From Planctomycetota bacterium (GTDB lineage: Bacteria; Planctomycetota; Planctomycetia; Pirellulales; UBA1268): a stretch of 64,000 nt of DNA. The position numbers and the translations under genes are program-made. The stretch lies in contig VGZO01000012.1 in the NCBI GenBank assembly GCA_016872555.1, forward strand, positions 1 through 64,000. Reading direction: 5' to 3'. Below, one piece after another: positions 44,210-51,836 of the stretch. The notes beneath the pieces were generated by a model that was not told the origin of the DNA, ran no database searches, and saw only the letters and a list, made by a program, of their open reading frames with translations. Position 1 is the stretch's first letter. The number at the start of each line of letters is the position of its first letter.

Positions 44210-46165
44210 GTGCGTCCGCTCCATCCCGCCGCCCGTGCTGCCCTCGTCTGCCTCACGCTCGCCGCGCCGCTGGCCGTGGCCGACGAGCCGACCATCACGC
44301 CCCCCGAGGCGATCCGCGTCGAGGGGCTGCCGCCGCTCCCGCGGCGCATTTCGGCGCGGGCCCGACGGTTCACCGAGTTCCGGACGGCGGCGTTCCAGGA
44401 TTGGCATCCGACCGAGCGGCGGATGCTCGTCACGACGCGCTTCGCCGACACGGCGCAGGTCCACCGCGTCAACGCCCCCGGTGCGGCGCGGACGCAGCTC
44501 ACCTTCGGCACCGAGCCGGTGGCGGCCGCGACCTACGATCCGCGCGGCGGGCGGTTCGTCGTCTTCACCCGCGACACCGGCGGTAACGAGTTCACGCAGT
44601 TGGAGCGGCTCGACCTCGCCACCGGTGCCGTCGAGCTGCTCACCGACGGCGGTCGATCGCAGAACGGCGGCGTCGTCTGGAGCCGCTCGGGGGAGCGCTT
44701 CGCCTACGCCTCGACGCGCCGCAACGGCGCCGACCGCGACGTCTGGGTGATGGACCCGGGCGACCGCACGAGCGATAGGCTCGTGGCCGAACTTCCCGGG
44801 GGCGGGTGGTCGGTGGAGGATTGGGCGCCCGACGACGGCGCGCTGCTGCTCCGCGAATACCTGTCCATCAACCGCTCCCATCTCCACCTCCTCGACCTCG
44901 CCACCGGCACGCGCCTCCGGCTCACGCCCGATGCCGGCGACGTGGCCCATGGACGGGCCCGGTTCACCGCCGACGGGACGGGAGTGCTGACGACGTCGGA
45001 CCGCGACGGCGAGTTCCTCCGCCTCGTCCGCATCGACCGTGCCGACGGCGCGCAGCGCACGCTGGTCGACGACATTCCCTGGGACGTCGAGGAGTTCGAA
45101 CCGTCGCCCGACGGTGCCGCGGTCGCGTTCGTCGTCAACGAGGCGGGAGCCGGCCGGCTCCGGCTCTGGGATGCGGCCTCCGGCCGACACCGGTCGATCG
45201 ACGGCCTGCCGCCGGGGGTGATCCGCCTCGGGACGTGGCGCCCGGCCGGCGGCGAGTTCGCCGTTACCGTCGAGTCGGCGCGGAGCCCGGCCGATGCCTG
45301 GTCGGTGGACGTCGTCGCCGGGACCGTGAGCCGCTGGACCGAGAGCGAGACCGGCGGGATGGTCGCCACCGCCCTGCCCGAGGCGGAGGCGGTCCGCTGG
45401 CCATCGTTCGACGGGCGCGAGATCAGCGGCTTCCTCTACCGGCCGCCGGCGCGGTTCGCCGGGCCGCGGCCGGTCGTGATCGTGATCCACGGGGGGCCGG
45501 AGGGGCAGTCGCGGCCGGTGTTCCTCGGCCGCAACAACTTTCTCCTCGACGAGCTCGGGGTCGCGCTGGTGTATCCCAACGTCCGTGGCTCGAGCGGTTT
45601 CGGGAAGACGTTCCTCAAGCTCGACAACGGCCGGGAGCGGATGGCGAGCGTCCGCGACATCTCCGCGCTGCTCGACTGGATCGCCGGCCGGCCCGACCTC
45701 GACGCCGGCCGGGTGATGGTGATGGGGGGGAGTTACGGTGGCTTCATGACGCTCGCCGTGTCCGTCGAGGAAGCGGCGCGGATCCGCTGCAGCCTCGACA
45801 TCGTCGGCATCTCCCACTTCGGGACGTTCCTCAAAAACACCGAGAGCTACCGGCGCGACCTGCGGCGCGTCGAGTACGGCGACGAGCGTGATCCCGAGAT
45901 GGCGGCGTTCTTCGAGCGGATCGCGCCGTTGGCCAACGCCGGCCGGATCAAACGCCCGCTGTTCGTCGTCCAGGGCGCCAACGATCCGCGCGTGCCGCTC
46001 AGCGAGGCCGACCAGATCGTGGCCCAGGTCCGTGGCAACGGCACGCCGCTGTGGTACCTCGTCGCCGGCGACGAGGGGCACGGATTCCGCAAGAAGGCCA
46101 ACGCTGATTTCCAGTTCTGGGCGACGGTGGCGTTCGTCGAGCGCTACCTGCTCGGGGCCGACTGA
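44210..46165 (+). CDS. S9-family (prolyl oligopeptidase-type) peptidase, exported
   Basis: 651 residues from a GTG at 44210 with a signal peptide (AARAALVCLTLAAPLAVA). The N-terminal ~350 residues form a WD/TolB-like propeller (DWHPTERRMLVTTRF, TRDTGGNEFTQLERLDLATG, FEPSPDGAAVAFVVNEAG). The C-terminal alpha/beta-hydrolase domain has the oxyanion element VVIVIHGGPEGQSRP, nucleophile MVMGGSYGGFMTLAV, Asp in VVQGANDPRVPLSEA and His in GDEGHGFRKKAN, a complete catalytic triad. It would cleave peptides in the periplasm. Convergent with the sigma factor gene. Confidence 0.93.
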   Translation: MRPLHPAARAALVCLTLAAPLAVADEPTITPPEAIRVEGLPPLPRRISARARRFTEFRTAAFQDWHPTERRMLVTTRFADTAQVHRVNAPGAARTQLTFGTEPVAAATYDPRGGRFVVFTRDTGGNEFTQLERLDLATGAVELLTDGGRSQNGGVVWSRSGERFAYASTRRNGADRDVWVMDPGDRTSDRLVAELPGGGWSVEDWAPDDGALLLREYLSINRSHLHLLDLATGTRLRLTPDAGDVAHGRARFTADGTGVLTTSDRDGEFLRLVRIDRADGAQRTLVDDIPWDVEEFEPSPDGAAVAFVVNEAGAGRLRLWDAASGRHRSIDGLPPGVIRLGTWRPAGGEFAVTVESARSPADAWSVDVVAGTVSRWTESETGGMVATALPEAEAVRWPSFDGREISGFLYRPPARFAGPRPVVIVIHGGPEGQSRPVFLGRNNFLLDELGVALVYPNVRGSSGFGKTFLKLDNGRERMASVRDISALLDWIAGRPDLDAGRVMVMGGSYGGFMTLAVSVEEAARIRCSLDIVGISHFGTFLKNTESYRRDLRRVEYGDERDPEMAAFFERIAPLANAGRIKRPLFVVQGANDPRVPLSEADQIVAQVRGNGTPLWYLVAGDEGHGFRKKANADFQFWATVAFVERYLLGAD

Positions 46166-46184
46166 CGGGGGCGGGGGAGGTCGC

Positions 46185-46781
46185 TCACCGTTGGGCGGCG
46201 GCACGCATCTTGTCGCGGGCCTTCGACAGCGCCGGGCCGATCGAGCCGAGCGGCAACCCGGTGGCGCGACTGATCTCGCCGTAGCTGCGCCCTTCGAGAT
46301 GGTGGAGACGGACGAGCCGGGCCTCGTCCTCGTCGAGACTGCCGAGGAGCGCTTCGACCTCGTCCCGGTCGCGGACGGCGGGGCGCGGATCGTGGGACGG
46401 ATCGGAACCGGCGGGCTGGCCGCCGGCGGCGGCGGCCAGCAGATGGCGGATGGTCACCCGCCGGGTGATCACCGTGAGGTAGGTGGCGAGGCTCGAACGC
46501 CCGGCGAACGCCCGCAGTGCGGCGGCGTCACCGCGGAGCAATTCGAGGAGCACCGCGGCGACGGCGTCGTCACGATCTGCCGCGCCGAGCGTCGTCCCGC
46601 GCTGCCGGGCGGTCCGGTCGGCGACGTGGAACAACAGCCCTCCGAACCGGTCGACGAACGCATCCCAGGCTCCGGGGGCGCCGGCGATGCAGGCGGCGAC
46701 GAGATCGGCGTCGGTCGGAGGAACTGCCTCCCCTCGGGGTACCCCGTGCGGCCGAACCGCGCGCTTGCCTGCTCCATCCAT
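46185..46781 (-). CDS. Sigma-70 family (ECF-like) RNA polymerase sigma factor
   Basis: 198 residues from an ATG with GGGAGG 4 nt upstream. Region 2 is DADLVAACIAGAPGAWDAFV to FAGRSSLATYLTVITRRVTI, with the conserved tryptophan-rich part partly replaced. Region 4 is LVRLHHLEGRSYGEISRATG and LPLGSIGPALSKARDKMRA, a clear helix-turn-helix. An acidic/His-containing linker lies between (AGSDPSHDPRPAVRDRDEVE). No anti-sigma gene is adjacent, so control is unknown. It is divergent from the ferredoxin gene. Confidence 0.87.
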   Translation of the reverse strand: MDGAGKRAVRPHGVPRGEAVPPTDADLVAACIAGAPGAWDAFVDRFGGLLFHVADRTARQRGTTLGAADRDDAVAAVLLELLRGDAAALRAFAGRSSLATYLTVITRRVTIRHLLAAAAGGQPAGSDPSHDPRPAVRDRDEVEALLGSLDEDEARLVRLHHLEGRSYGEISRATGLPLGSIGPALSKARDKMRAAAQR

Positions 46782-47016
46782 GGGGCCTCCCGCGGTCGCC
46801 CCTGGCCGACCGCTCCGGTACGTGCGCCAACCCGATTGAATCGTAGCAATGCGTTCCGCCACCGTGCAGCCCGCCCACCGGTGGTGCGCCTCCGCGGCTT
46901 GCAGCCGAGATCAGCAGTCAGCGGGACTTCGCCGTGATCCCCAGACGCCGCTCGTCGCCGGACGGCGCGGTAGCCGACTCACGGAAACGGGGCGAAAAAG
47001 CCGATGGCTGGAATCG
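46782..47016. other. Intergenic region between sigma factor and ferredoxin genes (upstream part)
   Basis: This is the main part of a 312 bp divergent region. No gene is convincing here. The ferredoxin promoter follows at 47017-47045. I see no clear promoter for the sigma factor gene; TACGAT on the minus strand near 46845 is a weak -10 candidate without a good -35. Confidence 0.4.
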
Positions 47017-47045
47017 TTGACATGCGGGGAGTCCCCACCTACGAT
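47017..47045 (+). promoter_or_regulatory. Sigma-70-type promoter of the 7Fe ferredoxin gene
   Basis: A consensus -35 TTGACA (47017-47022), a 17 bp spacer and -10 TACGAT (47040-47045) lie about 50 bp upstream of the ferredoxin ATG. The spacer contains the palindrome GGGGA-G-TCCCC (about 47025-47035), which could be an operator between the two boxes. This is one of the two best promoters in the window. Confidence 0.75.
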
Positions 47046-47093
47046 TCCGCGCATTCAACGAATTTTGCCTTTCTCGCCCGGAGTGTCGCGGAC

Positions 47094-47366
47094 ATGACCC
47101 ACGTCGTCGCCGAGCCCTGTTTCGCCTGCAAGTACACCGATTGCGTGGTGGTCTGCCCGGTCGAGTGCTTCTACGAGGGGGAGAAGATGGTCTACATCCA
47201 CCCCGACGAGTGCATCGACTGCGAGGCATGCGTACCGGAGTGCCCCGTGGAGGCGATTTTCCACGAGGACAACCTTCCGGCTGAGTGGAAGGATTTCAAG
47301 CCGCTCAACGCCGAACTCGCGCCGCAGTCCCCGGTGATCACGGAGAAGAAAGAACCGCTCTGCTGA
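47094..47366 (+). CDS. fdxA: 7Fe ferredoxin (3Fe-4S plus 4Fe-4S)
   Basis: 90 residues from the ATG at 47094. Cluster motifs are [18 protein letters not shown] and [20 protein letters not shown], the arrangement of bacterial FdxA-type ferredoxins; the first set has an extra spacing typical of a 3Fe-4S site. The C-terminal extension ([18 protein letters not shown]) is also family-like. It is a soluble low-potential electron carrier. It is transcribed from a strong promoter about 50 bp upstream, and lies tail-to-tail with the HNH gene across a tandem repeat. Confidence 0.93.
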   Translation: MTHVVAEPCFACKYTDCVVVCPVECFYEGEKMVYIHPDECIDCEACVPECPVEAIFHEDNLPAEWKDFKPLNAELAPQSPVITEKKEPLC

Positions 47367-47431
47367 CGGTATCGGCTCGGAATGGTTGAACACAAACGAT
47401 CCACCGGGAGCAGGCGTCGGCACGTTTTCCA

Positions 47432-47514
47432 CCGCAGGTCGACAAGCCGGCTACCGCAGGTCGACAAGCCGGCTACCGCAGGTCGACAAGCCGGCTACCG
47501 CAGGTCGACAAGCC
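47432..47514. repeat. 22 bp tandem repeat at the 3' end of the HNH gene
   Basis: Three perfect units of CCGCAGGTCGACAAGCCGGCTA (47432-47453, 47454-47475, 47476-47497) are followed by a 17-base partial unit. On the minus strand each unit spells the last codons and TAG stop of the HNH gene, so the array looks like a repeated duplication of that gene's 3' end. No spacers separate the units, so it is not CRISPR. Confidence 0.9.
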
Positions 47515-48166
47515 AGTAGGCGCTGTCGACGAAGCTCTTCCAACTGGCGTACTTGGGGTTTCCGAGCTTCAGTGACAACAGCGGGCTGCGCTTCGGCTTG
47601 ACGGGTTGCCGGACGAGTTGCATCCGCGCCTCGTGGGGAGTCCGGCCCCCTTTGTGCACGTTGCATGCGACGCACGCGCAAACGATGTTCTCCCAGCTGG
47701 TGATGCCGCCCCGGCTGCGGGGCACGACATGATCGAGCGACAGTTCGCTGGTGGGGAACGACCGACCGCAGTACTGGCACTGGTTCCCATCGCGGGCGAA
47801 CACGTTGCGGCGGTTGAAGCGGATGCCGGGCCGGGGTCCGCGGTCGCACGACACCAGGCGGATCACCCGCGGGGCCTGGAGCTCGTAGCCCACTGCCTGG
47901 ATCCAATCCTGGTCGGCCGTCCGCAATGCTGCCTGCATCGCCGACAGTTCGCGCCATGATTCGAGCGAGTGAGCAGCGAACTGCCCCTCCTCGATGTGGA
48001 CGACTTCCGCCAGGCGTCGGAACAGCAGCGTCACCGCGCGGCGGACGTTGGTGACGTGAACGGCGACGAACGACCGGTTGAGCACGAGGACGCTGAGGCC
48101 CAGTGGGCTGTGCAGCATCCCCGGGATCGTCCGTGCCGATCCACCGGCCGCGGCGCTCGCGTTCAT
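47495..48166 (-). CDS. HNH endonuclease
   Basis: 223 residues from the ATG at 48164-48166. The N-terminal ~100 residues (GLSVLVLNRSFVAVHVTNVR and RAVTLLFRRLAEVVHIEEG) are typical of the stand-alone HNH proteins found widely in planctomycetes and cyanobacteria. The HNH core is CQYCGRSFPTSELSLDHVVP followed by RSRGGITSWENIVCACVACN, with two Zn CxxC pairs and the His-Asn-His residues. The role of this family is not settled; it is not obviously a homing or restriction enzyme. The last codons and the stop lie in a tandem repeat. Divergent from a small Cys-rich gene. Confidence 0.88.
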   Translation of the reverse strand: MNASAAAGGSARTIPGMLHSPLGLSVLVLNRSFVAVHVTNVRRAVTLLFRRLAEVVHIEEGQFAAHSLESWRELSAMQAALRTADQDWIQAVGYELQAPRVIRLVSCDRGPRPGIRFNRRNVFARDGNQCQYCGRSFPTSELSLDHVVPRSRGGITSWENIVCACVACNVHKGGRTPHEARMQLVRQPVKPKRSPLLSLKLGNPKYASWKSFVDSAYWLVDLR

Positions 48167-48563
48167 GGCACCACCCCGATCGCCGCGACACGTGCGCCAC
48201 GCGCGCAACGGTCAGCCGCGACTCCTTTCACGATTCCGATCGCGCCGGCAACCTCGGCTCGCCGGCCGCCTCTCCGTGATGCCGACATGATTTCCGACGG
48301 ACGACCGACATGGCCCCGGAAAAGGCAGGAACCAACCTGAGCGGCATCGCACGGGTCCCTCCGAGGAGGAGTGTAGTCTGACGTCGTGATCGCTGCCACA
48401 AGCGCGGAGCCCCCTGAGGCTTGCCTTCCCCATGACTCACGGGCAGACTTTGTGTTTTCGACGTCGGGACCGTCACCCGGCTCCGCTCCCGTCGGCGAAG
48501 CGGTTCGTTCGCGTTGCCGATCCAGCGAATCTCCCAGGGATCTTCAACCGCCAGGGAATCGTC
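48167..48563. other. Divergent intergenic region, no feature found
   Basis: 397 bp between the HNH gene and a small Cys-rich gene. An open frame extends leftward from the small gene to 48432, but its predicted residues look random and no ribosome site supports it. I see no clear promoter, hairpin or repeat. Confidence 0.4.
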
Positions 48564-48884
48564 ATGGTCCACTATTCCTGCGACGCGTGCAGACGACCGA
48601 TCCACCCGCAAGCCGACATCCATCACGTGGTGCGAATCGAGGTGTTTCCCGCCGCCGATGACCCGTGTGGGCCGACGGCGCAGGCCGAAACTGACCACGA
48701 TCTCGATCATCTCGGGGCAGTGCAATCGTTGCTCGAGTTGGCGGCCGACTCCGGCGACGTCGACATCGACGACGGGGGGCGGCGGGCGTTTCGCTTCGAT
48801 CTGTGCGACGCCTGCCGGGAGCGGTTCCTGAGAAACCCGCTCGGGCTCGCGGTCGGCAAACAACTCGACTTCAGCGCCAATTGA
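48564..48884 (+). CDS. Small Cys-pair (zinc-ribbon-like) protein
   Basis: 106 residues from the ATG at 48564 (frame open to 48432). VHYSCDACRRPIHPQADIHH at the N-terminus and FRFDLCDACRERFLRNPLGL at the C-terminus supply two CxxC pairs that could bind one zinc; an acidic helix lies between (TDHDLDHLGAVQSLLELAAD). The layout is similar to small planctomycete proteins of unknown function. It sits alone between divergent and convergent neighbours. Confidence 0.7.
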   Translation: MVHYSCDACRRPIHPQADIHHVVRIEVFPAADDPCGPTAQAETDHDLDHLGAVQSLLELAADSGDVDIDDGGRRAFRFDLCDACRERFLRNPLGLAVGKQLDFSAN

Positions 48885-48936
48885 CACGGTCCGGGAGGCA
48901 TCGACGGCCGCATCGTGCGTGAGAACCTCGCGGCTC

Positions 48937-49953
48937 TCACAACGGCTCGCCGATCGACACGCGGCGCCCCTCGCGGGCGCTGGTTTCCGCCGCGGCCACG
49001 ATCCGCATCGCCTCCAGGGCGTCGTCGAGGCCGCTGACGCGCCGCACCAAGCTCGTCACCGTACGGTGGAATTGGAGCAGCATCTGCTCTCCGACCGGCC
49101 GGTCGGAATCGAGCGCTTCCTGGTGCCGGCCGGCGACGTCGAACCACACCAGGCTCGCCGGCAGGTCGATGAACGCGATCCCCTGCTCGCAGACGACCTG
49201 GAGCGCCGGTGGCGGCCGGAATCCGACCGCCTCCTCCCAGCAGCGCGGCATGTAGTAGCCGCAGCTGATCTGGGCGATCGTCCCGTCTCCCGGTGAACCC
49301 GACGGCGTGAAGTCGAGGCTCATCATCCGGTAGTCGTCGAGCTCGCCACCCGGCCGCTCGGCGTGACGCACGGCGACGACGCTCGTCGGGGCCTGGCCGG
49401 CGACGTACCGGCACCAGTCGACCAGCTCCATCAGGTCGCGGATGTCGTCCGCCGGCTCACGGCGACCGGCCTGTGCGATCGCCGACAACGGCACGCGCCG
49501 GTGGCAGAACAGCATCCGCGGCGGCCCGAGGCGGGTGGCGATCAGTTCCTTGAGCCGCACCGTCGCCGGCGCGTGACGCCGTGGCAGCTCGGCCATGAAG
49601 GCAACGCCCGACCGCTCGATCCGCCCGCGCAGCGCCTCCGCTTCCGCCGGATCGACGGGAAGGCCGATCGCCGCGTACACCGCCTTCCCCGCTGCGCAGG
49701 CCGCCTCGACGGGGGCGGTGCCATACCACTGGTCGCCGAGAAACAGGACGGCGTCGATGTCGGTGCGGGCGGCGAGGACACGGAAGCCGTCGACCGCGAC
49801 GGCTCCCAACTCTCCCGCCACCCGTCGGGCGCGATGGGCCACCTGTTCGCAGACCGCACGGACCTCGAACCGGTCGGCGAGGGACCGGAGCGCCGGCAGG
49901 TGGCGCGATTCCCACTGGCTCCCCAGTCCGACGATTCCGGCCCGGACCTTCAT
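48937..49953 (-). CDS. Gfo/Idh/MocA-family oxidoreductase, active motif altered
   Basis: 338 residues. The Rossmann motif VRAGIVGLGSQWESRHLPAL is present, and FEVRAVCEQVAHRARRVAGE follows. The usual EKP motif reads KAVYAAIGLPVDPAEAEALR, i.e. no Glu-Lys-Pro, which is rare and suggests changed chemistry or a binding role. The C-terminal domain (RDLMELVDWCRYVAG, GTIAQISCGYYMPRCWEEAV) keeps the fold pattern. Its ATG overlaps the purD stop (ATGA), so it is translationally coupled to purine synthesis, an unexpected pairing. Confidence 0.82.
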   Translation of the reverse strand: MKVRAGIVGLGSQWESRHLPALRSLADRFEVRAVCEQVAHRARRVAGELGAVAVDGFRVLAARTDIDAVLFLGDQWYGTAPVEAACAAGKAVYAAIGLPVDPAEAEALRGRIERSGVAFMAELPRRHAPATVRLKELIATRLGPPRMLFCHRRVPLSAIAQAGRREPADDIRDLMELVDWCRYVAGQAPTSVVAVRHAERPGGELDDYRMMSLDFTPSGSPGDGTIAQISCGYYMPRCWEEAVGFRPPPALQVVCEQGIAFIDLPASLVWFDVAGRHQEALDSDRPVGEQMLLQFHRTVTSLVRRVSGLDDALEAMRIVAAAETSAREGRRVSIGEPL

Positions 49954-51269
49954 GCGCCTTCCCCGTCGGCCGCTGCGGCCCGGCGGTGCTCCTCGAGCAG
50001 GCCCTTCTCGGCGATGTCCTTGCGGCACCACGCCCCCTGCCAGCGGATCTCGCGGACGGCGGTGTAGGCCTGCAGCTTGGCGCGGGCGAGTGTATCGCCG
50101 GTCGCGGTCACCGCGATGGCGCGTCCGCCGTCGGCGACCACGCGGCCGCCGTCGCTGCGGGTGGCCCCGTGGAACACCTGCACGCTCGGCAGCGCTGCGG
50201 CGGCCTCGAGGCCGCGGATCGGCAGCCCCCGCTGCACCGCTGCGGGATAGCCCTCCGAAGCGATCACCACCGTGACCGCCGCCGCCCGCTTCCAGACCGG
50301 GGTTTCCACCTCCTCGAGCCGACGTGCAGCCGTGGCGGCGAGGAGCGGACCGAGCCCGGACTCGAGCAGGCAGAGGAGCGTCTGGCACTCCGGGTCGCCG
50401 AACCGGGCGTTGAACTCGAGCAGCTTCGGGCCCTGGGGGGTGAGCATCAACCCGGCGAACAGCACCCCCTGGAACGGCACCTTCCCGCGCCGCAGGGCAT
50501 GGACGGTGGGCACGAGGATCCGCGCCTCGATGTCGGCCAGCAGCGCCGCGTCGACGAACGGAGTCGGCGCGTAGGCGCCCATCCCGCCGGTGTTGGGGCC
50601 GGTGTCGCCGTCGAAGGCGGCCTTGTGGTCCTGGACGGGGGGGAGCGTGACGATCGTCCGACCGTCGGTGATCGCCATCACGCTGACCTCGACACCGTCG
50701 AACCGCTCCTCGATGAGGATCCCGCCGCGGGACAGCACGGGATCGGCCGCGAGCGCGTCGATCGCCGCCAGCGCGGCTCCCCGATCGGCGCACACGAACA
50801 CTCCCTTCCCCGCGGCCAGGCCGTCCGCCTTGACGACCACGGGCATGTCCTCGCGGGCCTCGATCCACTCGCGTGCCCGGGCCGGCCCGGTGAAAGCTTC
50901 GAACAATCCGGTGGGGACGTCGCCGCGGCGGAGGATCTGTTTGCAGAACAGCTTGCTCCCCTCGATCCGCGCCGCCGCGCGGCTCGGTCCAAAGATCGGC
51001 AGGCTGGCCGCGGTGAAGGTGTCGGTGATGCCAGCCACCAGCGGTGCCTCCGGCCCGACGACGGTCAGGTCGACGGCGTGCTCCCGGGCCAGTTCGACCA
51101 ACCGCGGGATGTCGGTGGCGGCGGCGTCGAGGTTGGTGCCGATCTGGCCGGTGCCGGCATTGCCGGGGGCCGCGAAGATCTCCACGCCTTCGGTCGCGAG
51201 CTTCCAGGCCAGCGCGTGTTCGCGCGCTCCAGCCCCGACGATGAGCACGCGACGAGGGGCTGGGACCAC
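49950..51269 (-). CDS. purD: Phosphoribosylamine-glycine ligase (GAR synthetase)
   Basis: 439 residues, GTG start. ATP-grasp blocks are all present: VLIVGAGAREHALAWKLA, FAAPGNAGTGQIGTNLD, VVGPEAPLVAGITDTF, MPVVVKADGLAAGKGVFVCA, VEVSVMAITDGRTIVTLPPV, QDHKAAFDGDTGPNTGGMGA and LLEFNARFGDPECQTLL. It ligates glycine to phosphoribosylamine in the second step of purine synthesis. It has a downstream, overlapping Gfo/Idh gene and about 570 bp of upstream non-coding DNA shared with the divergent respiratory locus. Confidence 0.97.
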   Translation of the reverse strand: MVPAPRRVLIVGAGAREHALAWKLATEGVEIFAAPGNAGTGQIGTNLDAAATDIPRLVELAREHAVDLTVVGPEAPLVAGITDTFTAASLPIFGPSRAAARIEGSKLFCKQILRRGDVPTGLFEAFTGPARAREWIEAREDMPVVVKADGLAAGKGVFVCADRGAALAAIDALAADPVLSRGGILIEERFDGVEVSVMAITDGRTIVTLPPVQDHKAAFDGDTGPNTGGMGAYAPTPFVDAALLADIEARILVPTVHALRRGKVPFQGVLFAGLMLTPQGPKLLEFNARFGDPECQTLLCLLESGLGPLLAATAARRLEEVETPVWKRAAAVTVVIASEGYPAAVQRGLPIRGLEAAAALPSVQVFHGATRSDGGRVVADGGRAIAVTATGDTLARAKLQAYTAVREIRWQGAWCRKDIAEKGLLEEHRRAAAADGEGA

Positions 51270-51540
51270 GAAAAATCGCCTCGTCAGGGGTTCGGCCGTG
51301 GGGTGGCGGGCGGTCGATCGGCTCGGGATGGCGCTTGCGGCCTGGCTTTCATGCGACCGCCGGGATTGTGAGGAAGGCCCGGCAACCGGTTCAAGCGACA
51401 GGCTCCCGGCCCGACGATTGGGCCGGTGGGTGCCAATCCGGCGTCATCCACGCACGAGCAGCTCATGAAAAAAGTCGTCGGCCGCCGGACGCGGCCGATG
51501 GCGACCCGGGAAACCCCCGGCGTTTCCCGCGGTCGCCTGA

Positions 51541-51571
51541 GTGGACAAAGGCCACGGAGGGCTTTGTCCAC
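51541..51571. other. 10 bp inverted repeat upstream of respiratory locus
   Basis: GTGGACAAAG (51541-51550) and CTTTGTCCAC (51562-51571) are perfect complements with an 11-base loop. It lies in the 567 bp region between purD and the Rieske gene, upstream of the predicted promoter. It may be an operator or a transcript hairpin. The rest of 51270-51540 shows no gene I can support. Confidence 0.55.
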
Positions 51572-51598
51572 GGACAGCCAGGATCCCCGGGGAAAACA

Positions 51599-51626
51599 TT
51601 GACAGAAACCACCCGACCGATACAGT
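51599..51626 (+). promoter_or_regulatory. Sigma-70-type promoter of the respiratory locus
   Basis: TTGACA (51599-51604), a 16 bp spacer and TACAGT (51621-51626) give a good -35/-10 pair. The predicted start near 51633 leaves a leader of about 200 nt before the Rieske ATG. Confidence 0.65.
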
Positions 51627-51632
51627 GAATAA

Positions 51633-51654
51633 GTTCGTGAAAAAAATCACGAAC
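51633..51654 (+). promoter_or_regulatory. Perfect inverted repeat at the predicted transcription start
   Basis: GTTCGTGA and TCACGAAC flank an A6 loop. It begins about 7 bases after the -10 box, so it would be a repressor operator in DNA or a 5' stem-loop in RNA. The A-run is rare in this GC-rich genome. The remaining leader to 51836 encodes no supported protein. Confidence 0.6.
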
Positions 51655-51836
51655 CCATGTCTTCCTCGACGATTTCTCGATTTTCGACGATGGCTGGGGT
51701 GAGGTGTCGGGGTTTGTGCAACTGCCGTCGCTCCGCGTCAGCGTAGCGTCGTCGCGACGCATGGTCGGGGATGAGGCCAATGCGACGCCGAGGATAGCGG
51801 CGGACCGTCACTCGTCGGCGGAAATGGAAGGGCCCG

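Noticed and set aside
47432-47514. Possible CRISPR array
   Set aside because: Units are contiguous 22-mers without spacers, and no cas genes are nearby. It is a plain tandem repeat.
51657-51746. 29-codon ORF (MSSSTISRF start) in the leader of the respiratory locus
   Set aside because: Composition is random-looking, no good ribosome binding site precedes it, and there is no regulatory codon run that would suggest a leader peptide.
51463-51780. 105-codon minus-strand ORF in the purD-Rieske intergenic region
   Set aside because: It runs through the inverted repeats and promoter elements and has no domain, signal or ribosome site.
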